Assembly (NCBI RefSeq): GCF_019263805.1 | Contig: NZ_CP079195.1 | Coordinates: 3,273,001 to 3,337,000 of the forward strand | Origin: Polaribacter sp. NJDZ03 | GTDB lineage: Bacteria; Bacteroidota; Bacteroidia; Flavobacteriales; Flavobacteriaceae | Reading direction: 5' to 3' | Length of the DNA: 64,000 bases | Shown here: one piece after another, positions 17,727 through 24,789 of the stretch | Layout of the letters: every line of letters starts with the position of its first letter | Position numbering within the stretch: the first letter of the stretch is position 1 | Made by a program: the position numbers and the translations under genes | The notes under the pieces: generated by a model | Told to the model about the DNA's origin: nothing | Database searches by the model: none | The model's input: only the letters and a program-made list of their open reading frames with translations

Positions 17727-18449
17727 ATGTCAAAACCATTCAAATTTAAAGAATTTATAATTCAGCAAGATAAAACGGCCATGAAAGTTGGTACAGATGG
17801 AGTTTTATTAGGTGCATGGTGTTCTGTGGATGCTTATCCGGATACAATTCTAGATATTGGTGCTGGTACAGGAGTAATTGCTTTAATGATTGCACAACGC
17901 TGCGATGCTATGACAATTGATGCTGTTGAGGTTGATGAAAATGCCTATGAACAAACCGTTGCAAATTTTGAAGAATCTGATTGGGGAGACCGTTTGTATT
18001 GCTACAATGCCACTTTTACAGAATTTGCAGAAGAAATTGCAGAAGAGGAAGAAACGTATGACTTAATAGTTTCGAATCCGCCATTTTACACGGATGATTT
18101 TGAAACTGAAGATACTGCAAGAAATAAAGCGCGTTTTACTTCTTCTTTGTCTTTTGATGAATTGATTGTAGGTGTATCTAAAATATTATCTAAAAACGGT
18201 AACTTTTCTGTAGTGATTCCTTTTAAAGAAGAAGAAAGTTTTATCAACCTAGCTAAAGAAAATAATTTGTTCTTGAATCGAATTTGTAGAGTTCAAGGCA
18301 ATAAAACATCAGAAATAAAAAGATGCTTGTTAGCCTTTTCTTTTGATGAAACTGAAATACAAGAAGAGAGTTTAATTATAGAAATTGAACGTCATAAATA
18401 TACAGAGTATTATATTAATTTAACGAAGGATTTTTATTTGAAAATGTAG
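17727..18449 (+). CDS. trmN6: tRNA1(Val) (adenine-37-N6)-methyltransferase-like protein
   Basis: S-adenosylmethionine-dependent N6-adenine methyltransferase acting on A37 of a tRNA (YfiC/TrmN6 family). Motif I is DIGAGTGVIAL at residues 43-53, and the catalytic N6-adenine motif is NPPFY at 117-121. The N-terminus (FKFKEFIIQQDKTAMKVGTDGVLLGAW) is characteristic of this family. At 240 residues it is of usual length. It stands alone between the island terminator and a convergent gene on the other strand. Confidence 0.92.
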   Translation: MSKPFKFKEFIIQQDKTAMKVGTDGVLLGAWCSVDAYPDTILDIGAGTGVIALMIAQRCDAMTIDAVEVDENAYEQTVANFEESDWGDRLYCYNATFTEFAEEIAEEEETYDLIVSNPPFYTDDFETEDTARNKARFTSSLSFDELIVGVSKILSKNGNFSVVIPFKEEESFINLAKENNLFLNRICRVQGNKTSEIKRCLLAFSFDETEIQEESLIIEIERHKYTEYYINLTKDFYLKM

Positions 18450-18455
18450 TTTAGT

Positions 18456-18546
18456 TAAACGCTAAGGGCGCAAAGTGTTTTGCAAAAGACGCAAAGAAAA
18501 TGACTTTTACTCCGTGAATCTCTGCGAAAATACTCTGTGTAACAAC
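18456..18546. repeat. Intergenic GCGCAAAG/CTCTGCG-type repeat
   Basis: Reads TTAAACGCTAAGGGCGCAAAG ... AAAGACGCAAAGAAAATGAC ... AATCTCTGCGAAAATACTCT, split here to its recognisable blocks. The recurring GCAAAG and the CTCTGCG/CTCTGTG ending recall an intergenic repeat seen in many Flavobacteriaceae genomes; that recollection is not checked here. It lies between the convergent genes trmN6 and the saccharopine-dehydrogenase-like gene. Confidence 0.5.
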
Positions 18547-18551
18547 AAACT

Positions 18552-19919
18552 TTATCCAACCACATAATTAGGGTTATATCCCAAATAAGGAACTTCTTTC
18601 TCTATAAATTTAATTCCGTAAATTTCTAATTCCTTTAAAATAGGTTCATAAACTTCTTTTGTTATAGGTAGTAGAACACCAGGGGTTTTAATTTCTCCTT
18701 TTAAAATTTTTAAAGCAGCAATTGCAACAGGTAAGCCTACTGTTTTTGCCATGGCTGTATATGTTTGGTTTTCTCCAATAACCACTAAACTACTTTCTAT
18801 TTGATGCTTTTTACCATCAATTTCATAACCAAAAAGATGCTGCATTACAATCATATCTTTATCATCTTCTTGTAAAGTCCAAGAATCTTCTAATATTTTT
18901 TGTAGCATTTGTGCAGGAGTCGCATTTTTTAATAGAATTCGTTTCTTCGGGTTAAAAAGATCAAGCTCAACTAATTTTTCCCACATTACATCATCTTGAT
19001 CTATCTTTAAATAAGAACGTAATTTTAACTCAACAGAATCCGAAGGAGAATAGGCTAAAAATAAGTTTACAAAATCTCTATAACTCATGTTTTCAGAATC
19101 TTCAATAGTATAAGAATCATCGGTCATGCCTAATTGTACAAAAATGTTCCAAGCCCTAGAGAAACCCACTTTTCTAATAGTTCCTCTGTACATTGTAGGT
19201 ATATTATCTAAGCCATAAACACTTCTGTATTTTAGAGAATCTCTATTGCCGTAAGCTTCAAAATTGCTATCATTAATTTTTAAAAACTCAGTTCTTCTAA
19301 ATAATTTATGGTACGGAATGTATTTATAAGTACTTTCTTGAATAAACATTGCAGCACCACCTTGTCCTGCTAAAACCACGTTTCTTGGGTTCCATGTAAA
19401 TTTATAATTCCATAAATTGTTATCGCTTTCTGGGGCTACTAATCCTCCACAAAAAGATTCGAATAATAACATTTTAGCACCTTGGTTTCTAATTTTATCG
19501 AGTATTTGCATGGCACTCATGTGATCGATTCCTGGGTCTAAGCCAATCTCATTCATAAGAACCAATCCTTTTTCCTTTGCAGCTTTATCTAAAGCTTTCA
19601 TTTCATCAGAAACATAAGAAGCCGTAACCATGTGTTTACTAAAAAGAATACAATCTTTTGCTACCTCAATATGAAGTCTTGCGGGTAGCATAGAAATTAC
19701 AATGTCAGTTTTTTCAATAAATTCTTGACGTTGTTTTTTATTAAAAATATCTAGAATAATGCTCTTTGCATTTTTATGATTATTGATAATTTTATCTGCA
19801 TTAACTGTAGAAATATCTCCAATAATTATCTTTAATTTTTCTTCATCAGATTTTTCTAATAAATACTTTATTAGAAAAGAACTCGATTTTCCTGCACCAA
19901 TAATTAGAATGTTTTTCAT
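18552..19919 (-). CDS. Saccharopine dehydrogenase-family protein
   Basis: 455-residue NAD(P)-binding protein. The N-terminal Rossmann strand and nucleotide loop are MKNILIIGAGKSSSFLIKYL. The family's ISMLPARLHIEVAKDCI and HMVTASYVSDEM blocks follow, then LMNEIGLDPGIDHMSAM, which are typical of saccharopine reductase/lysine-ketoglutarate reductase C-terminal homologues. The probable role is lysine catabolism or related amino-acid dehydrogenation. It is transcribed divergently from the DUF423 gene and convergently with trmN6. No second lysine-pathway gene is visible, so the exact substrate is inferred from family only. Confidence 0.88.
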   Translation of the reverse strand: MKNILIIGAGKSSSFLIKYLLEKSDEEKLKIIIGDISTVNADKIINNHKNAKSIILDIFNKKQRQEFIEKTDIVISMLPARLHIEVAKDCILFSKHMVTASYVSDEMKALDKAAKEKGLVLMNEIGLDPGIDHMSAMQILDKIRNQGAKMLLFESFCGGLVAPESDNNLWNYKFTWNPRNVVLAGQGGAAMFIQESTYKYIPYHKLFRRTEFLKINDSNFEAYGNRDSLKYRSVYGLDNIPTMYRGTIRKVGFSRAWNIFVQLGMTDDSYTIEDSENMSYRDFVNLFLAYSPSDSVELKLRSYLKIDQDDVMWEKLVELDLFNPKKRILLKNATPAQMLQKILEDSWTLQEDDKDMIVMQHLFGYEIDGKKHQIESSLVVIGENQTYTAMAKTVGLPVAIAALKILKGEIKTPGVLLPITKEVYEPILKELEIYGIKFIEKEVPYLGYNPNYVVG

Positions 19920-19932
19920 AAGATAAAAGATG

Positions 19933-19940
19933 TATTTTTG
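19933..19940 (+). promoter_or_regulatory. Putative -7 box upstream of the DUF423 gene
   Basis: TATTTTTG fits TAnnTTTG and lies 54 bases before the DUF423 start. On the opposite strand CGAAGATA (19950-19957; TATCTTCG on the minus strand) may be the matching box for the divergent saccharopine-dehydrogenase-like gene. Confidence 0.4.
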
Positions 19941-19993
19941 TGTAGCATACGAAGATACGTTAATTGTTTAAAATTTAACAAAAACCATTAAAA

Positions 19994-20377
19994 ATGTTTA
20001 AAAATTTAATTATTACTTCTTTTTTAGGAATGTTTGCTATTGTTTTAGGTGCTTTTGGAGCACATGCTTTAAAAGAAATTTTATCTGCTACAGAATTATT
20101 GAGCTTTGAAACCGCTGTTCGTTATCAAATGTATCATGTAATTGTATTGTTATTTGTTAATACGTACGATGGATTTACTACTTCACAAAAAAATAAGATT
20201 AGTTATATTTTCTTTTTAGGAATTCTATTATTTTCAGGTTCTATTTATGCGATTCATTTAACAGCAATCACAGCAAAATCTATTTGGTTTGTTACGCCAT
20301 TAGGAGGATTAACATTAATAATTGGTTGGTTTTTAATGATTATGGTATTCTTTAAGAAATTAAGGAAAAATATGTGA
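19994..20377 (+). CDS. DUF423 family small membrane protein
   Basis: 127 residues with about four hydrophobic segments. The start MFKNLIITSFLGMFAIVLGAFGAHALK carries the GAFGAHALK signature of DUF423 (YgdD-like) proteins, and FETAVRYQMYHVIVLL is the second family block. These are inner-membrane proteins of unknown function, found widely in bacteria. It is divergent from the saccharopine-dehydrogenase-like gene and sits 89 bases before pckA. Confidence 0.9.
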   Translation: MFKNLIITSFLGMFAIVLGAFGAHALKEILSATELLSFETAVRYQMYHVIVLLFVNTYDGFTTSQKNKISYIFFLGILLFSGSIYAIHLTAITAKSIWFVTPLGGLTLIIGWFLMIMVFFKKLRKNM

Positions 20378-20423
20378 TTTCATATTTTTTACATCAAATA
20401 GACTGCCGTTTAGAATTAAAGTG

Positions 20424-20431
20424 TAATTTTG
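20424..20431 (+). promoter_or_regulatory. Putative -7 box of the pckA promoter
   Basis: TAATTTTG matches TAnnTTTG and lies 35 bases before the pckA ATG. No -33 TTTG is visible at the expected distance. Confidence 0.45.
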
Positions 20432-20466
20432 TAAGCAATTAATCTATAAAAATTAAAAACATTGAT

Positions 20467-22077
20467 ATGGTAGATACAAGTACGAAATCGATTTCGTTAA
20501 ATAGTCTAGGAATCAAGAATGCAACAGTTCGTTATCAGTTAACTTCAGATGAGTTACATAATGAAACTGTTAAAAAAGGGCAAGGAGTTGTGTCTTCTTT
20601 AGGAGCAATTGCTGTAAATACCGGTGAATTTACTGGGCGTTCCCCAAAAGATCGTTTTATAGTAAAAGACGAAGTAACCAAAGATGAGGTTTGGTGGAGT
20701 GATATTAACATTCCTTTTGATTCTAAAAAGTTTGATGCTTTATATACAAAAGTTGTTGATTATTTGTCTGAAAAAGAAATTTTTGTAAGAGATAGTTATG
20801 CTTGTGCAGATGAAGATTATAAATTAAATATTAGAGTTGTAAACGAGTTTCCTTGGAGCAATATGTTTGCTTATAATATGTTTTTACGTCCTACAGAAAA
20901 GGAATTAGAAACTTTTTCTCCAGAATGGACTGTAATTAATGCTCCTGGTTTTATGGCAGATCCAGAAGTAGATGGAACACGCCAACACAATTTTGCAATT
21001 TTAAATTTTAGTAAAAAAATTGCTTTAATAGGAGGAACGGGATATACTGGTGAAATTAAAAAAGGAATCTTTTCTGCTTTAAATTTTATTCTACCTGTTT
21101 ATAAAAATACATTACCAATGCATTGCTCTGCAAATGTTGGTAAAGAGGGTGATACTGCTATTTTCTTCGGATTATCGGGTACCGGAAAAACAACGTTATC
21201 TACAGATCCAGAAAGAAGTTTAATTGGTGATGATGAACATGGTTGGACTGCAGAAAACACGGTCTTTAATTTTGAAGGTGGTTGTTATGCAAAAGTGATT
21301 AATTTATCAGCAGAACAAGAACCAGAAATTTTTGCAGCTATTAAAAAAGGTGCAATTCTAGAAAATGTGGTTATGGATGATAAAGGAGTTATCAATTTTG
21401 CAGATACTTCTATTACTCAAAATACCAGAGTTAGTTACCCAATTCATCATATAGAGAATATACAAATACCATCCATAGGAAAAAATCCAAAGAATATTTT
21501 CTTTCTAACTGCGGATGCTTTCGGTGTTTTGCCTCCAATTTCTAAATTAACACCCAATCAGGCAGCTTACCATTTTATTTCTGGTTATACCGCAAAAGTA
21601 GCAGGTACAGAAGCGGGAGTTACGGAACCAACACCAAGTTTTTCTGCTTGTTTTGGTGCTCCTTTTATGCCATTACATCCAACAAGATATGCAGAAATGC
21701 TAAGTAAGAAAATGAAAGATGCTGGTGTAAATGTTTGGTTGATAAATACAGGTTGGTCTGGAGGCCAATACGGAGTAGGTAGAAGAATGCCTTTAAAATA
21801 TACAAGGGCAATGATTACGGCTGTTTTAAATGGCGATTTAGGAAGCTATAAATATGAAGATTATCATATACATTCTGTTTTTGGAGTTGCACAACCAAGA
21901 TCTTGTCCTGGAGTGCCAACAGAACTGTTAAGTCCAAGGTCTACATGGAATAATGATGAAGCTTATTATAAGACAGCCTTTAAACTGTCTAACGCATTTA
22001 GAAATAATTTTACACAGTTTGAAGAAGCTGCAAGTGAAGACATACGTAGGGGAGGACCTCAACGATACGCATTTTAG
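20467..22077 (+). CDS. pckA: Phosphoenolpyruvate carboxykinase (ATP)
   Basis: Catalyses oxaloacetate + ATP to phosphoenolpyruvate + CO2 + ADP, the entry step of gluconeogenesis. At 536 residues it matches the ATP-dependent family. Visible motifs are the NTGEFTGRSPKDRFIV block near the N-terminus, the kinase-1a P-loop GLSGTGKTT (Gly235-Thr243) and the metal-binding GDDEHGW that follows. Late blocks NTGWSGG and RMPLKYTRAMI are also typical. It has its own -7-like box and terminator, so it is a single-gene transcription unit. In a marine flavobacterium it would serve growth on amino or organic acids, consistent with the nearby catabolic island. Confidence 0.97.
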   Translation: MVDTSTKSISLNSLGIKNATVRYQLTSDELHNETVKKGQGVVSSLGAIAVNTGEFTGRSPKDRFIVKDEVTKDEVWWSDINIPFDSKKFDALYTKVVDYLSEKEIFVRDSYACADEDYKLNIRVVNEFPWSNMFAYNMFLRPTEKELETFSPEWTVINAPGFMADPEVDGTRQHNFAILNFSKKIALIGGTGYTGEIKKGIFSALNFILPVYKNTLPMHCSANVGKEGDTAIFFGLSGTGKTTLSTDPERSLIGDDEHGWTAENTVFNFEGGCYAKVINLSAEQEPEIFAAIKKGAILENVVMDDKGVINFADTSITQNTRVSYPIHHIENIQIPSIGKNPKNIFFLTADAFGVLPPISKLTPNQAAYHFISGYTAKVAGTEAGVTEPTPSFSACFGAPFMPLHPTRYAEMLSKKMKDAGVNVWLINTGWSGGQYGVGRRMPLKYTRAMITAVLNGDLGSYKYEDYHIHSVFGVAQPRSCPGVPTELLSPRSTWNNDEAYYKTAFKLSNAFRNNFTQFEEAASEDIRRGGPQRYAF

Positions 22078-22095
22078 TAGTTTTTGTTTTTTAGG

Positions 22096-22124
22096 AAAGC
22101 ACCTCAATTTGAGGTGCTTTTTTT
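22096..22124 (+). terminator. Rho-independent terminator of pckA
   Basis: AAAGCACCTC pairs with GAGGTGCTTT across AATTT, followed by a T-run. Confidence 0.88.
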
Positions 22125-22176
22125 GTTTGCGTTAATATTAGATTTTTTTGAGTTAAGCTTAAAGGTATTAATACTG

Positions 22177-22184
22177 TAACTTTG
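22177..22184 (+). promoter_or_regulatory. Putative -7 box of the YtxH operon
   Basis: TAACTTTG fits TAnnTTTG and lies 47 bases before the YtxH start. Confidence 0.45.
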
Positions 22185-22231
22185 TACAAGTGAAACACAC
22201 ATATTAGTTTAACATTAAAAAAAATAAAGAC

Positions 22232-22564
22232 ATGAGCAATAGTAGCAACACAGTAGTAGGATTATTAGCAGGAACAGTAATAGGAGCAACTTTAGGTATT
22301 TTGTTTGCACCAGATAAAGGAGTAAAAACAAGAAAAAGAATTTCTGACGAGGCTTTACATGCTAAAGATAAAATTGTAGAAACAGCAAGTGATTTAACAG
22401 ACAGAGTTTCCTCTTCAGTAGTAGGTCAGAAAGAAAGTTTAGACACGCAATTAGAAAATGTAGTATCTAATGTTAGTCATAAAGCAGAAGATGTAATTTC
22501 TACCTTAGAGAAAAAATTGAAAGAACTGAAAGAACAAAATAAAAAATTACAAAAATCTGCCTAA
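22232..22564 (+). CDS. YtxH domain-containing protein
   Basis: 110 residues. An N-terminal glycine-rich hydrophobic segment (VVGLLAGTVIGATLGILFAPDKGVKTRKRI) with the APDKG-type turn is diagnostic of YtxH-like proteins. The remainder is a charged, probably coiled-coil helix ending LEKKLKELKEQNKKLQKSA. YtxH proteins are membrane-anchored, often stress-induced and of unknown mechanism. It is the first gene of a three-gene run and is separated by only one base from the next. Confidence 0.88.
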   Translation: MSNSSNTVVGLLAGTVIGATLGILFAPDKGVKTRKRISDEALHAKDKIVETASDLTDRVSSSVVGQKESLDTQLENVVSNVSHKAEDVISTLEKKLKELKEQNKKLQKSA

Positions 22565-22565
22565 T

Positions 22566-22913
22566 ATGAGCATATTAGATAATTTAAAAAGTTCTGCAGA
22601 TACAGGAACAGATGCAAGCAAGCAGTTTATTTCTAAAACTTTTGAACATACAAAGTTAAAAGCTTTTCAAGTAACTGCTTTAACCCTTAGTATGATTATC
22701 AAACTTTTTATTATTGGAAGTTTGATAGTTTTAGGGTTTTTATTTTTAGCAATTTCTGCATCAGTAGGATTGGGACAATACCTTGGCAATGTTGCTTTTG
22801 GGTATTTGATTGTTGGATCATTCTTCTTAGTTATTTCTTTATTATCTTATTTTCTTAGAAAATCTTTTGATAAAAAAGTAATCACCATAGTATCTAAGAT
22901 ATTTTTTGATTAA
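22566..22913 (+). CDS. Phage-holin-family (DUF1469-like) small membrane protein
   Basis: 115 residues with a charged N-terminal part and two long hydrophobic segments (about 40-66 and 73-95). The layout fits the putative Actinobacteriophage holin III/Phage_holin_3_6 family, which despite its name is common on chromosomes next to YtxH genes. No other phage gene is near, so a holin function is unlikely. It is co-transcribed with the YtxH gene and may act in envelope stress. Confidence 0.8.
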   Translation: MSILDNLKSSADTGTDASKQFISKTFEHTKLKAFQVTALTLSMIIKLFIIGSLIVLGFLFLAISASVGLGQYLGNVAFGYLIVGSFFLVISLLSYFLRKSFDKKVITIVSKIFFD

Positions 22914-22937
22914 TTAATAGCACCTAAACAACACGCA

Positions 22938-23138
22938 ATGAAAACATATAGAAGTTTTGAAGAAATAGAAATAGATTTAAAGCAGTTGTCTCTAGAAAAA
23001 CAAATAGCTTTAGAACAACTTAAAATAGTGAAAAGTGATTTTGAAGAAAGTTTAAAACCGATGAACATAATAAGTAACGGACTTAGCTTTTTTGGTAAGT
23101 TTGGTACTTTAATGTTTATAAAGAAAATTTTTAAATAG
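22938..23138 (+). CDS. Small conserved-type protein at the end of the YtxH operon
   Basis: 66 residues: a charged N-terminal coiled-coil-like helix (SFEEIEIDLKQLSLEKQIALEQL) followed by a short hydrophobic, Lys-ending tail (GKFGTLMFIKKIFK). It resembles the small DUF6327-type proteins that accompany YtxH/holin-like genes in Flavobacteriia; this assignment is from memory and uncertain. It lies 24 bases after the holin-like gene. Function unknown. Confidence 0.65.
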   Translation: MKTYRSFEEIEIDLKQLSLEKQIALEQLKIVKSDFEESLKPMNIISNGLSFFGKFGTLMFIKKIFK

Positions 23139-23156
23139 CACCCTTTTATAAGGGAA

Positions 23157-24182
23157 CTAAACCACTGTTAACAGTTTTTTCTTAAAACTGTTTGGGGTAA
23201 TACCATACTTTTCTCTAAAAATTTTAGAAAAGTAACTCCTACTACTAAAACCAATACTGTAAACAATTTGAGATATATTTAAATCTGTGTTTTTTAAAAG
23301 ATCTCTTGAAGACTCTAAGCGAATATGTCTTATATATTCTGTAACAGTTCTATTGTATAAAAACTTAAAACCATCTTGTAGTTTGGCTTGTGTTAATCCA
23401 GAATCTAATGAAAGATCTTCTAGAGTGTAATTTTTAGCAGGATTTTTTACAATTGTTTTACCTAGTTTACGCACAATTTTTAACTCATCCTTGGCAAGAG
23501 ACTTAGGTAAAGTAACACCTTCTAGAAGTCTATTGTGTTGTTGAATATGTAAAGATAATACTTCATAAACTCTCGCTTCAATTTTTAGAATACGCAGCAT
23601 TCCTTTTCCCTTTACATTTTTTATTTGCGTAATAATGTCAGCCATTTTTAAATTAAGAGTACCGTAATTTATAAATCTATGATCATGATCGGTATCTACA
23701 AAAACTTCGTATAATTTTTCATTTAATGTAGAAACGTTTGTAGTTCTTTTTTTTAAAAATTTCTTTCTAACAATCTCTATAAGATTAATTTCTACTTTTT
23801 CATTCTTAGGTAAATGGATATAATTATAACCATCTGTTTTATTGGTGAAAATTAAGGATTGAAATTGGTCTATTTTACTTTCCTTATTATCAATGCCAAA
23901 TCGGTGTTTAAAAGAACCAAATGAAGGGTACATAAATCGAAGAGGATTAAATTCTGGAACTGCTTGAATTTTAAAAATAAATTCTTTGTGTAGTTTTAGA
24001 TCAAAATCTAACAAGTTTACACCCCAATCGAAAGGTATAAAACGAATAGTTCCAATAGCGTTTTCATTATTAATTGTAAGTACATTTTCACTCCAATTAC
24101 TATTAACAGAACCTCCTATTTTTATAGCAATTTGCTCAAGTAAATCTTTGTCACTATCAGCAATTATTTCAATCTCAATCAT
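23157..24182 (-). CDS. AraC-family transcriptional regulator
   Basis: 341 residues. The C-terminal ~100 residues contain two helix-turn-helix motifs of the AraC/XylS type: TLEDLSLDSGLTQAKLQDGFKFLYNRTVTEYIRHIRLE and then NISQIVYSIGFSSRSYFSKIFREKYGITPNSFKKK. The N-terminal part is not a recognised sugar-binding cupin and may be a divergent sensor. The gene converges with the YtxH operon, ending 18 bases from it. Its target is unknown; genes divergent from it begin with the DUF1328 gene. Confidence 0.9.
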   Translation of the reverse strand: MIEIEIIADSDKDLLEQIAIKIGGSVNSNWSENVLTINNENAIGTIRFIPFDWGVNLLDFDLKLHKEFIFKIQAVPEFNPLRFMYPSFGSFKHRFGIDNKESKIDQFQSLIFTNKTDGYNYIHLPKNEKVEINLIEIVRKKFLKKRTTNVSTLNEKLYEVFVDTDHDHRFINYGTLNLKMADIITQIKNVKGKGMLRILKIEARVYEVLSLHIQQHNRLLEGVTLPKSLAKDELKIVRKLGKTIVKNPAKNYTLEDLSLDSGLTQAKLQDGFKFLYNRTVTEYIRHIRLESSRDLLKNTDLNISQIVYSIGFSSRSYFSKIFREKYGITPNSFKKKLLTVV

Positions 24183-24395
24183 TGTAGCAAAGTATTTTAA
24201 AGGAACAATTATTTAATGTTCAGTTCAAAGAATAAAAATAGTTTAAATTTTAATAACAAAGTTGACTTTTTTATCAATATTTATATTTTTCTCTATTCTT
24301 ATAAAAATTGTAATGGTAGTTATTAAGTATTAGAGAAAAACTTAAATGAGTTAAAATTTAGATTATATGCAATCACAACTAAAGCTTAATTGGAA

Positions 24396-24403
24396 TATAT
24401 TTG
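24396..24403 (+). promoter_or_regulatory. Putative -7 box of the DUF1328 gene
   Basis: TATATTTG matches TAnnTTTG. It lies 104 bases before the ATG at 24508 and just before the GTTA repeat, so the repeat would fall in the first part of the leader. Confidence 0.45.
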
Positions 24404-24410
24404 TATAACA

Positions 24411-24434
24411 GTTAGTTAGTTAGTTAGTTAGTTG
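24411..24434 (+). repeat. Tetranucleotide tandem repeat (GTTA)5-GTTG
   Basis: Five perfect GTTA units followed by GTTG, located between a -7-like box and the DUF1328 start. Such a run can change in unit number by slippage, though no effect on a reading frame is expected here because it is in a leader. Confidence 0.9.
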
Positions 24435-24507
24435 AAAAAAAATTAGATAGATGTACATCGTTTGGCATCATTAAAGTAAGCAAGCGTTCATTTAAAATAT
24501 TAAAATT

Positions 24508-24669
24508 ATGTTACGTTGGACAGTCACTTTTATAATAATCGCATTAATAGCAGGTGTTTTAGGATTTGGAGGAATTGCAGGAGCTGCAGCAGGAATAGCT
24601 AAAATTATTTTTGTAATCTTCATTATTCTTTTCTTAATATCTTTAATTACAGGAAGAAAAAAAGTATAA
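24508..24669 (+). CDS. DUF1328-family small membrane protein
   Basis: A 53-residue protein, short enough to be missed by length cut-offs. It reads [20 protein letters not shown], then [20 protein letters not shown] and a basic end GRKKV. The start MLRW, the [19 protein letters not shown] block and two hydrophobic segments are diagnostic of the DUF1328 (YtjA-like) family. Related E. coli ytjA is stress-associated; the function is unknown. It is bounded by a terminator at 24722. Confidence 0.92.
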   Translation: MLRWTVTFIIIALIAGVLGFGGIAGAAAGIAKIIFVIFIILFLISLITGRKKV

Positions 24670-24721
24670 TTCTTATTTTAATTCCAATTAGATATTGGCA
24701 TATAATACTTGTTAAAAGTAG

Positions 24722-24762
24722 AAAGCATCCATTTCGAAGGTTTCGAATGGATGCTTTTTTTT
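24722..24762 (+). terminator. Terminator between the DUF1328 gene and hppA
   Basis: AAAGCATCCATT pairs with AATGGATGCTTT, followed by TTTTT. A short A-run precedes it on the other side, so it may serve both convergent genes. Confidence 0.8.
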
Positions 24763-24789
24763 ATGAAATGATGTGAGAATTTTTAATTA

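Larger units (their letters stand above)
24183..24507. other. Intergenic region with a (GTTA) microsatellite
   Basis: 325 AT-rich bases between the divergent AraC and DUF1328 genes. It contains a -7-like box (TATATTTG, 24396-24403) and, directly downstream, the tetranucleotide run at 24411-24434. No other reading frame looks coding. Confidence 0.6.

Noticed and set aside
22566..22913. Prophage suggested by the phage-holin label
   Set aside because: No other phage gene, integrase or attachment site is near, and this gene sits in a YtxH operon, a known chromosomal setting for this family.
24411..24434. CRISPR-like array
   Set aside because: The run is a simple tetranucleotide repeat without spacers; no spaced direct repeats of 25-40 bases were seen anywhere in the window.
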